Assembly (NCBI GenBank): GCA_934424575.1
Contig: CAKRXU010000020.1
Location: forward strand, 1 to 47,539
DNA: 47,539 nt
Source: an uncultured Blautia sp.
GTDB lineage: Bacteria; Bacillota; Clostridia; Lachnospirales; Lachnospiraceae
Direction: 5' to 3'
Shown in pieces: positions 41,152 through 47,539 of the stretch. The translations under genes were made by a program, and so were the position numbers. Positions within the stretch are counted from its first letter, which is position 1, and each line of letters opens with the position of its first letter. A model generated the notes under the pieces. It was not told the DNA's origin and searched no databases. It saw nothing but the letters and a program-made list of their open reading frames with translations.

Positions 41152-42984
41152 TTACTGCTTACGGAATGCAGCACGTTTTCTTTCTCTAGGGTCGAGAATT
41201 CTCTTACGGATACGAAGGCTTGATGGTGTAACCTCAAGAAGCTCATCCTGGTCGATAAACTCGATCGCCTGCTCAAGACTGAGAACCTTAGGCGGTGTCA
41301 GCTTCAGAGCTTCGTCAGCGGAAGAGGAACGTGTATTGGTCAGATGTTTGGTCTTGCAGACATTCAGTTCGATGTCCTCAGCTTTACCATTCTGTCCGAT
41401 GACCATACCGCTGTATACTTTTTCGCCAGGTCCGACGAAAAGTGTTCCACGATCCTGTGCGGAGAACAGACCGTATGCAACAGCTTCACCTGCTTCGAAT
41501 GCGATCAGGGATCCCTGTTTACGGTACTGGAAATCTCCTTTGTACGGAGCGTATCCATCGAAGGTTGTGTTGAGGATACCGGTACCCTTGGTAGAGGTAA
41601 GGAACTCTCCACGGAAACCGATCAGTCCACGGGACGGGATGTGGAATTCCAGACGGACAGAACCATCGCTGGCTGTGCTCATTCCCTGGAGCTCACCTTT
41701 ACGCTCGCTCAGTTTCTGGATAACTGTACCGGAGAATTCTTCCGGAACATCAACGTAAGCGATTTCCATTGGCTCAAGTTTCTTGCCACGCTCGTCTGTG
41801 TGATACAGAACTTCCGGTTTACTTACTGCGAACTCGTAACCCTCACGGCGCATGTTCTCAATCAGGACGGAGAGATGAAGCTCACCACGTCCGGAAACCT
41901 TGAAGCACTCTGTTGTCTCAGTATCTTCTACACGAAGGCTGACATCTGTGTTGAGCTCACGGTACAGACGGTCACGCAGATGACGGGAAGTGATGTATTT
42001 ACCTTCCTGTCCTGCAAGCGGGCTGTCGTTTACGAGGAAGTTCATGGAGATCGTAGGCTCGGAGATCTTCTGGAATGGAATTGCTTCCGGGTTGTCGCCG
42101 CCGCAGAGAGTATCACCGATATGGATATCTTCGATACCGGAGATCGCTACGATGGAACCTACAGATGCTTCTTTAACTTCAACCTTGTTCAGTCCGTCGA
42201 ATTCATAAAGCTTGCTGATCTTGACTTTCTTGCGTTTGTCAAGGTCATGATGGTTCAGAAGGGTAAGCTCCTGGTTTACTGCGATCTTACCGTTCTCTAC
42301 TTTACCTACACCGATACGTCCTACATATTCATTGTAGTCGATGGTGCTGATAAGAACCTGTGTGTCAGCTTCCGGATCACCTTCCGGAGCCGGGATATAT
42401 TTCAGGATAGTCTCAAACAGCGGAGCCATATTCTCCGGTGTATCTGCGAGGTCAAGAACTGCATGGCCTGCTTTGGCAGAAGCATACAGGAACGGGCAGT
42501 CAAGCTGCTCGTCAGAAGCTTCAAGGTCCATAAGAAGTTCCAGAACTTCATCGATAACTTCATCAGGACGTGCTTCCGGACGGTCGATCTTGTTGATGCA
42601 GACGATAACGTGCAGGTTCAGCTCCAGAGCTTTCTTCAGAACGAACTTAGTCTGAGGCATAGCACCCTCAAAAGCATCTACCAGAAGAATAACGCCATCG
42701 ACCATTTTCAATACACGCTCTACTTCGCCGCCGAAGTCTGCATGGCCTGGGGTATCGATGATGTTGATTTTTACTCCTTTGTAGTGGACAGCAGTGTTCT
42801 TGGACAAAATAGTAATTCCGCGCTCACGCTCAATGTCATTGGAGTCCATGACACGTTCCTGAACTTCCTGGTTTTCACGGAATACACCGCTCTGCTTCAG
42901 AAGCTGGTCTACCAGGGTGGTTTTGCCGTGATCGACATGGGCGATAATGGCTACGTTGCGTACATCTTCGCGTTTGATATTCAT
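41152..42984 (-). CDS. typA: GTPase TypA/BipA
   Basis: A 610-residue ribosome-associated translational GTPase, full length. G1 is IAHVDHGKTTLVDQLL (about 14-29), switch I/G2 has RERGITILSK (about 53-62), G3 is IDTPGHADFGGE (about 76-87), G4 is INKIDRPEARP (about 130-140) and G5 is ASAKAGHA. Domain II follows, then the EF-G-like domain III (about 305-390) and the TypA-specific C-terminal domain with RSSSADEALKLTPPKVLSLE (about 550-569), FIDQDELLEVTP and LRIRKRIL. It helps 50S assembly, especially in cold and stress. The ATG at 42984 is preceded by AAAGAAAGG. It is monocistronic. Confidence 0.97.
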   Translation of the reverse strand: MNIKREDVRNVAIIAHVDHGKTTLVDQLLKQSGVFRENQEVQERVMDSNDIERERGITILSKNTAVHYKGVKINIIDTPGHADFGGEVERVLKMVDGVILLVDAFEGAMPQTKFVLKKALELNLHVIVCINKIDRPEARPDEVIDEVLELLMDLEASDEQLDCPFLYASAKAGHAVLDLADTPENMAPLFETILKYIPAPEGDPEADTQVLISTIDYNEYVGRIGVGKVENGKIAVNQELTLLNHHDLDKRKKVKISKLYEFDGLNKVEVKEASVGSIVAISGIEDIHIGDTLCGGDNPEAIPFQKISEPTISMNFLVNDSPLAGQEGKYITSRHLRDRLYRELNTDVSLRVEDTETTECFKVSGRGELHLSVLIENMRREGYEFAVSKPEVLYHTDERGKKLEPMEIAYVDVPEEFSGTVIQKLSERKGELQGMSTASDGSVRLEFHIPSRGLIGFRGEFLTSTKGTGILNTTFDGYAPYKGDFQYRKQGSLIAFEAGEAVAYGLFSAQDRGTLFVGPGEKVYSGMVIGQNGKAEDIELNVCKTKHLTNTRSSSADEALKLTPPKVLSLEQAIEFIDQDELLEVTPSSLRIRKRILDPRERKRAAFRKQ

Positions 42985-43180
42985 AAAAATCGAAATCCTT
43001 TCTTTTTTCTTCTATATTAATGTGTTTTTTCCATGATACGACATTCCAGTTTACCACATTTTTCGCAGATTACAAGGTGTTGAGAAAAATTTTTTTTAAA
43101 AGTAGTTCTAAATCGGCATAAGTCTTCATATTCATAGTTCTATAAAAAACAAAATACCCAAAGAGGAAGGAGAACTATTT

Positions 43181-43807
43181 ATGGCAGACAAAATCATTGA
43201 AAACAATCAGGTATCGATCATGGGGAAAATTGCTACCGGTTTTACATTCAGTCATCTGGTGTTTGGAGAAGGGTTTTATACAATGGAGCTGATCGTCAAG
43301 CGTCTGAGCGATTCTGAGGACAGGATCCCGGTCATGGTGTCAGAGCGACTGATCGATGTTACACAGGATTATATAGGAGAGTATATTGAGATCCATGGAC
43401 AGTTTCGCTCCTATAACCGTCATGAGGAGAAGCACAATCGTCTGGTGCTCTCTGTTTTTGCACGTGAAGTGAAGTTTGTGGAAGATGACGATGAAAATAT
43501 TCCAGTGAACCAGATCTTTATGGATGGATTTATCTGCAAGCCTCCGGTCTATCGCAAGACACCTCTTGGAAGGGAAATCGCAGACATCCTGCTGGCGGTG
43601 AACAGACCTTATGGAAAGTCGGATTACATACCATGCATCTGCTGGGGCAGGAATGCACGATATGCTTCGGCATTTGCAGTAGGTGGACATGTACTTCTGT
43701 GGGGCAGGATCCAGAGCAGAGAATATATGAAGCGTATCGGTGAAAACCAGTCCGAGAAGCGTATTGCATATGAAGTATCCGTGAGCAAGCTAGAGTACGT
43801 GGATTAG
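43181..43807 (+). CDS. Single-stranded DNA-binding protein-like, tandem OB folds
   Basis: A 208-residue protein that seems to contain two OB-fold units. The second (about 105-205) is a recognisable SSB domain: GFICKPPVYRKTPLGREIAD, ILLAVNRPYGKSDYIPCICW (about 137-156) and GHVLLWGRIQSREY (about 168-181). The first (about 9-100) is a weaker OB-like region (SIMGKIATGFTFSHLVFGEG). The chain stops at LEYVD soon after the second fold and lacks the acidic DDDIPF-type tail through which housekeeping SSBs recruit partners. It is therefore probably a paralogue with a special role rather than the replication SSB. Ribosome site AAGGAGAA. Divergent from typA. Confidence 0.72.
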   Translation: MADKIIENNQVSIMGKIATGFTFSHLVFGEGFYTMELIVKRLSDSEDRIPVMVSERLIDVTQDYIGEYIEIHGQFRSYNRHEEKHNRLVLSVFAREVKFVEDDDENIPVNQIFMDGFICKPPVYRKTPLGREIADILLAVNRPYGKSDYIPCICWGRNARYASAFAVGGHVLLWGRIQSREYMKRIGENQSEKRIAYEVSVSKLEYVD

Positions 43808-43922
43808 GAAATACTTGGGAAACGCCCGGAGAACAGATACAGCTTGCTTTTTTGTCGGAACTGAGGTAAGATAAAAACATTAATGCAAGGATTAGTTTTA
43901 CCAACGTTAAGAGGAAGTATTT

Positions 43923-44435
43923 ATGGAAAGAGAATTAACAGAAGTATACTGTGGAAACGGAAAGGGCAAGACCGCACTCGCGATCGGACAGAGCATCCGT
44001 GAAGCGGTACAGGGCAAGAGTGTGATCGTCATCCAGTTCCTGAAGGGATGTGAGAAGCGTTCGCTGGATTTTCTGGAGGATATAGATGATCTGGATTTCA
44101 AGATTTTCCGTTTTGAAAAGAGGGACTGCTGTTATGAACAGCTCACCGAGGAAGAGAAAGCAGAGGAGCGCTCCAATATCCTCAACGGACTGAATTTTGC
44201 CCGTAAGGTTGTTGTGACACAGGAATGCGATTTTCTTTTGCTTGATGAGATTCTGGGACTTCTGGATCGTGGGATCGTCACGGCAGATGCCATTGCAGAC
44301 ATTCTGAAACAGAAGGACGAGTCCATGCATATAGTAATGACCGGCTGGAATTTCCCAGAGGAACTTAAGCCTTATGTGGATACAATAACCACGCTGAATT
44401 CCGAGGAAGTCCATCACTCCTGCGAACAGCAGTGA
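43923..44435 (+). CDS. CobO/BtuR-like ATP:corrinoid adenosyltransferase family protein
   Basis: A 170-residue P-loop protein resembling ATP:cob(I)alamin adenosyltransferases of the CobO/BtuR group. The Walker A-type loop is VYCGNGKGKTALAIGQSIRE (about 8-27), followed by VIVIQFLKG (about 34-42) and the Walker B-type LLLDEILGLLDRGIVTAD (about 106-123); the end has IVMTGWNFPEEL (about 137-148), close to the family's TGRxxP. Members transfer adenosyl to cob(I)alamin or its precursors. In CobO the last motif usually reads TGR-x-A-P; here Trp replaces Arg, so activity is uncertain. No other cobalamin gene is nearby. It sits between the SSB-like gene and dapA. Confidence 0.7.
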   Translation: MERELTEVYCGNGKGKTALAIGQSIREAVQGKSVIVIQFLKGCEKRSLDFLEDIDDLDFKIFRFEKRDCCYEQLTEEEKAEERSNILNGLNFARKVVVTQECDFLLLDEILGLLDRGIVTADAIADILKQKDESMHIVMTGWNFPEELKPYVDTITTLNSEEVHHSCEQQ

Positions 44436-44526
44436 GCATCCGGCAGATAATCAAATAAATGTAATTGTGAAGAGACTGAACAGTTACGAATATATTAAAT
44501 TACAGAAGAATAAAGGAGGAGTTCAA

Positions 44527-45420
44527 ATGGCAATTTTTAAAGGTGCAGGTGTAGCGATCGTTACCCCTATGTATGAAGACGGAAAGGTGAACTACGACAA
44601 ACTGGAAGAACTGCTCGAGTATCAGATTGCCAACAGCACAGATGCGATCATCATCTGCGGTACCACAGGTGAGTCTGCAACCATGACACATGGAGAGCAT
44701 CTCAAAACTATCAAATTTGCAATTGACAAAGTAAACAAACGTGTTCCGGTCATCGCAGGAACAGGTTCTAATTGCACAGACACTGCGATCATGATGTCCA
44801 GGGAAGCAGCATCCTACGGAGCAGACGCTCTGCTGGTAGTAACTCCTTATTATAATAAGGCAACTCAGAAGGGACTCATCGCTCACTATACTGCAGTAGC
44901 AAACGCAGTACCGGAGACACCGATCATCATGTACAACGTTCCGAGCCGTACAGGATGTAATCTTCAGCCGGCAACTGTTGCCACGCTTGTTAAGAATGTC
45001 AAGAACATCGTAGGTCTTAAGGCTGCAAGTGGAGACCTTTCCCAGATCGCCAAGACAGTTTCTCTGGCTGGCGAAGACCTGGAACTGTATTCCGGAAACG
45101 ACGATCAGGTACTTCCGATCCTTTCGCTGGGTGGACTGGGTGTTATCTCCGTACTTTCCAACGTTGCACCGAAGGAAACTCATGATATGGTAATGAAATT
45201 CCTTGAGGGAGACACCAAGGGAGCTGCCAAGATCCAGATCAATGCGATCCCGCTGATCAATGCACTCTTCTGCGAAGTAAACCCAATCCCGGTCAAGACT
45301 GCTCTGAACCTTATGGGAATGAACGTAGGACCGCTTCGTATGCCGCTTTGCGAGATGGAAGAAGCAAACAAGGAAACACTGATCAAAGCAATGAAAGATT
45401 TTGGAATCAAACTTGCCTAA
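44527..45420 (+). CDS. dapA: 4-hydroxy-tetrahydrodipicolinate synthase
   Basis: A 297-residue TIM-barrel aldolase. The start is the ATG at 44527 (MAIFKGAGVAIVTP) with AAAGGAGGAG upstream; a longer frame to 44467 has no site. Catalytic residues are Thr47 in CGTTGES, Tyr109 in VVTPYYNK, Tyr136 in IMYNVPSRTG with Arg141, and the Schiff-base Lys165 in VGLKAASGD. It condenses pyruvate and aspartate semialdehyde, the first committed step to diaminopimelate and lysine. dapB follows after 24 bp, so they form an operon. No lysine-riboswitch-like leader is visible in the 91 bp upstream. Confidence 0.95.
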   Translation: MAIFKGAGVAIVTPMYEDGKVNYDKLEELLEYQIANSTDAIIICGTTGESATMTHGEHLKTIKFAIDKVNKRVPVIAGTGSNCTDTAIMMSREAASYGADALLVVTPYYNKATQKGLIAHYTAVANAVPETPIIMYNVPSRTGCNLQPATVATLVKNVKNIVGLKAASGDLSQIAKTVSLAGEDLELYSGNDDQVLPILSLGGLGVISVLSNVAPKETHDMVMKFLEGDTKGAAKIQINAIPLINALFCEVNPIPVKTALNLMGMNVGPLRMPLCEMEEANKETLIKAMKDFGIKLA

Positions 45421-45444
45421 GATACCCCGGAGGAAACTAAGATT

Positions 45445-46203
45445 ATGGTAAAAATTATTATGCACGGATGCTGTGGACATATGGGTCAGGTAATCTCTGA
45501 TCTGGTTGCGAAGGATGCAAATGCAGAGATCGTTGCCGGAATCGATATTGCAGATAAAGGAAACACCACATATCCGGTATTCACAGATATCAAAGCATGT
45601 CAGACAGAGGCAGATGTAGTGATCGACTTTTCTTCAGCCAAGGCAGCAGATGCACTGCTGGATTTCTGCGTAGAGCGTAACCTTCCGGTTGTACTCTGCA
45701 CAACAGGACTTTCCGAAGAACAGCTTGCCAAGGTAGAGGAGACAGCAAAGAAGATCCCTGTCCTCAAATCCGCAAACATGTCCCTTGGCATCAACACCCT
45801 GCTCAAACTGATCCAGGATGCTGCCAAAGTTCTTGCAACAGCAGGATTTGACATGGAGATCGTAGAGCGTCATCATCGTCTCAAAGTGGATGCACCGAGC
45901 GGTACAGCTCTGGCACTCGCCGACAGCCTTAACGAAGCTATGGATAACCAGTATCACTATGTCTATGACAGAAGCCAGAAGCGCGAGATGCGTGACGACA
46001 AGGAGATCGGTATCTCCGCAGTCCGCGGCGGAACCATCGTAGGTGACCACGAAGTGATCTTCGCAGGCCCGGATGAAGTGATTGAATTCAAGCATACTGC
46101 ATATTCCAAAGCTGTTTTTGGCAAGGGCGCAGTAGAGGCAGCCAAATTCCTCGCAGGCAAACCGGCAGGAAGATATGACATGGCTGACGTGATCGAGGGC
46201 TGA
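45445..46203 (+). CDS. dapB: 4-hydroxy-tetrahydrodipicolinate reductase
   Basis: A 252-residue NAD(P)H reductase. The N-terminal Rossmann motif is IIMHGCCGHMGQVISDL (about 4-20), followed by VVIDFSSAKAADALLDFC (about 54-71) and LCTTGLSEEQL (about 80-90). The catalytic and binding region is VERHHRLKVDAPSGTAL (about 141-157, with the His pair and Lys), then RGGTIVGDHEVIFAGPDE (about 195-212). It reduces the DapA product on the way to diaminopimelate and lysine. Ribosome site CGGAGGAAA. Its own terminator follows at 46230. Confidence 0.96.
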   Translation: MVKIIMHGCCGHMGQVISDLVAKDANAEIVAGIDIADKGNTTYPVFTDIKACQTEADVVIDFSSAKAADALLDFCVERNLPVVLCTTGLSEEQLAKVEETAKKIPVLKSANMSLGINTLLKLIQDAAKVLATAGFDMEIVERHHRLKVDAPSGTALALADSLNEAMDNQYHYVYDRSQKREMRDDKEIGISAVRGGTIVGDHEVIFAGPDEVIEFKHTAYSKAVFGKGAVEAAKFLAGKPAGRYDMADVIEG

Positions 46204-46229
46204 TCATTATAACGAAACTGTATTTTCAG

Positions 46230-46265
46230 AGGCATAAGCATCGTAAGGTGTTTATGCCTTTTTCC
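46230..46265 (+). terminator. Terminator of dapA-dapB
   Basis: AGGCATAA (46230-46237) pairs with TTTATGCCT (ending near 46259), with an inner CAtC/GgTG helix, followed by TTTTTCC. Confidence 0.85.
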
Positions 46266-46344
46266 ATTTTCTTCCAGCATAGGATCTTGAAATCCGGTAC
46301 ATATTATTACCACAAGATAAAATCCATGGTAAAGGAGAATGACA

Positions 46345-46800
46345 ATGAAAAAATTCAAAGGGATCCTGACAGGTACATTGCTTATCATGACACTTGGAAT
46401 GCTGACTGCCTGTGGAAACAATAATAACGCAGCAGATGAGACCGGAACTGTGACGGAAGAAAATGATATGATGGGCGACAATGCGGATGATAATGCCAAC
46501 GATAATACGGCAAATGACAATGTCAATGGAAACAATGCAGACGCAAACTCCGGCGCAGATGATGCTGCGATAGACAATGGCGATACCATGTCAGAAGGAA
46601 CCGGGGATAACGGAACCGTGACAGAAAATGGAACCGGAACAGCAGGAAACAATACAGAAAATGTGAATAATAATGCAGACAACAACGACGGTACTGTATC
46701 CGGTGCACTTGGAAACGGGGTCAAAGATCTCGGTGATGGTGTCGGTGACGCGGTAGAAGATGTCGGCGATGCCGTTGGAAATGCCGTAGAAGGACGATAA
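46345..46800 (+). CDS. Asn/Asp-rich lipoprotein
   Basis: A 151-residue secreted lipoprotein. I start at the ATG at 46345 (MKKFKGILTG), seven bases after AAAGGAG; an ATG six bases earlier is too close to the site. A canonical lipobox LTAC ends the signal (Cys near 24). The rest is strikingly low in complexity: Asn, Asp, Gly, Ala and Thr make up most of it, with repeated DN/NA/NG units (for example NADDNANDNTANDNVNGN), and a helix-prone ending GNGVKDLGDGVGDAVEDVGD that repeats a G-D-x-V unit about every seven residues. No enzyme domain is visible. A spacer or surface-filling role is a guess. Sequence repeats could slip and vary between strains. Confidence 0.78.
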   Translation: MKKFKGILTGTLLIMTLGMLTACGNNNNAADETGTVTEENDMMGDNADDNANDNTANDNVNGNNADANSGADDAAIDNGDTMSEGTGDNGTVTENGTGTAGNNTENVNNNADNNDGTVSGALGNGVKDLGDGVGDAVEDVGDAVGNAVEGR

Positions 46801-46908
46801 GATCTTAGCCTTCCTGTTTTATTAATTTAATACGATAAAGTAAAAACGCTTGCATGAAACAGAAAACCATATTATTATATCCTCAGGAAAGCCTGAACAG
46901 GATTATGC

Positions 46909-46944
46909 AAAACCCCTGGATCCCTCAGAATCCGGGGGTTTTGA
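46909..46944 (+). terminator. Terminator or attenuator before hisA
   Basis: A 13-bp stem AAAACCCCTGGAT (46909-46921) / ATCCGGGGGTTTT (46930-46942). A smaller TCAGG-AAAG-CCTGA hairpin lies at 46883-46896 upstream. It can end the lipoprotein transcript or act as an attenuator in a hisA leader; I cannot tell which. Confidence 0.7.
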
Positions 46945-47000
46945 CAATATTAAGAAAGTGCCAGTGGAGCACTATCTGATTGACAAAGGAGAAACAGATT

Positions 47001-47539
47001 ATGAAATTTCGTCCATGCATTGACATACATAATGGAAAAGTAAAACAGATCGTAGGCGGCAGCCTCAAGGATGCCGGAAATCAGGCAAAAGAAAACTTCG
47101 TATCCGGACAGGACGCGGCTTTTTATGCAGAATTATACAAAAACGCCGGACTGAAAGGCGGGCATGTCATTCTTCTGAATAGAAAAGATTCGGAATACTA
47201 TGAAGCTACCAGAAACCAGGCACTTAAGGCTCTGAAAGCATACCCGGGAGGACTTCAGATCGGCGGCGGCGTCTGCCCGGAAAACGCACAGGATTATCTG
47301 GACGCAGGTGCAAGCCATGTGATCGTCACTTCCTATGTGTTTAAAGATGGCAGACTTTCCTGGGAAAACCTTGCGAAGATGGAGCAGGCAACAGGTAAAG
47401 AACATCTCGTACTTGATCTCAGCTGCCGCAAAAAAGATGACCAGTACTTCATCGTCACAGACCGCTGGCAGAAATTCACTGATGTACCGGTAACTCTTGA
47501 AGTAATGGAAGAACTCGGAAGTCACTGCGATGAATTTCT
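47001..47539 (+). CDS. hisA: HisA, eukaryotic-type ProFAR isomerase (partial, runs off the window)
   Basis: The reading frame starts at the ATG at 47001 (MKFRPCIDIHNGKVKQIVGG), behind AAAGGAGAAA, and is open to the window edge (179 codons seen; the family is about 250-260). The opening FRPCIDIHNGKVKQIVGGSL, then AELYKNAGLKGGHVILLN (about 43-60) and LQIGGGVCPENAQDYLDAGA (about 85-104) match the histidine-pathway isomerase as found in fungi and plants (His6/HISN3) rather than the common bacterial HisA, which opens with a form like IIPAIDLKDGKCVRL. It isomerises ProFAR to PRFAR. In Lachnospiraceae this type is known. The downstream part and any hisF neighbour are outside the window. Confidence 0.87.
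   Translation, partial: MKFRPCIDIHNGKVKQIVGGSLKDAGNQAKENFVSGQDAAFYAELYKNAGLKGGHVILLNRKDSEYYEATRNQALKALKAYPGGLQIGGGVCPENAQDYLDAGASHVIVTSYVFKDGRLSWENLAKMEQATGKEHLVLDLSCRKKDDQYFIVTDRWQKFTDVPVTLEVMEELGSHCDEF

Noticed and set aside
46801..47000. T-box leader or His leader peptide before hisA
   Set aside because: No AGGGTGGNACCGCG-type T-box core and no His-rich small frame could be seen; only two hairpins.
1..47539. tRNA, rRNA or CRISPR arrays
   Set aside because: No cloverleaf with a GGTTCGAATCC-type arm, no rRNA-like stretch and no regularly spaced repeat were noticed on reading both strands.

Overview
The window looks like chromosomal DNA of an anaerobic, low-to-moderate GC Gram-positive of the Clostridia, most likely a gut Lachnospiraceae (Blautia/Dorea/Ruminococcus-like). 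The basis is the AGGAGG ribosome sites, occasional TTG starts, a fermentative AdhE, a CotF-like coat protein, a small alarmone synthetase and a eukaryotic-type HisA. Species assignment is inference. There is no prophage, CRISPR array, tRNA or rRNA that I can see; almost everything is core metabolism.

Layout. 1-270: right end of an IS200/IS605-type element (terminal omega-RNA hairpin) abutting the 3' remnant of a macro-domain gene. 0.3-6.2 kb: CutC and a ureidoglycolate-lyase-like protein, then a minus-strand run of a secreted purple-acid-phosphatase-like enzyme, a YibE/F membrane protein and an NSS transporter. 6.5-9.7 kb: small secreted protein, HAD phosphatase, SseB-like protein, ferritin-like coat protein, aldo/keto reductase. 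9.8-15.8 kb: the phosphate regulon (Pho-box-like repeats, pstS-pstC-pstA-pstB-phoU-phoR; no phoP; PstS is circularly permuted). 15.8-17 kb: a methyltransferase coupled to a tiny 10-cysteine protein. 17.2-22.5 kb: aminotransferase and a cell-wall group (L,D-transpeptidase-like protein with altered active site, Ddl, MurF). 22.8-27.5 kb: membrane protein, acyltransferase, small conserved protein, aconitase-family hydratase.

27.7-28.77 kb is the most unusual part. About 1 kb of AT-rich DNA with no ORF starts with a near-consensus promoter, carries more than 15 local hairpins including a three-way junction, and ends in a 13-bp helix and a U-tract terminator. I interpret it as a large ornate non-coding RNA of the general kind of ROOL, GOLLD or OLE, class unknown. 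Its terminator hairpin also holds the ribosome site of the next gene, an RluA-type pseudouridine synthase, whose own promoter would start transcription inside the hairpin loop.

29.6-31.7 kb: an orphan sugar-type binding protein, then a decayed IS982-like transposase fused to a 5'-truncated manA. 31.7-38.5 kb: an NSS transporter and aminotransferase pair, a RelQ-like synthetase, and adhE behind a consensus promoter with a Rex-like operator. 38.7-47.5 kb: AI-2E family exporter, adenosine deaminase, TypA, a tandem-OB SSB-like protein, a CobO-like ATPase, dapA-dapB, an Asn/Asp-rich lipoprotein, and the start of hisA running off the edge.

The genes combine into phosphate acquisition with sensing, peptidoglycan precursor synthesis (DapA/DapB, Ddl, MurF), amino-acid uptake and transamination, and redox-controlled ethanol fermentation.
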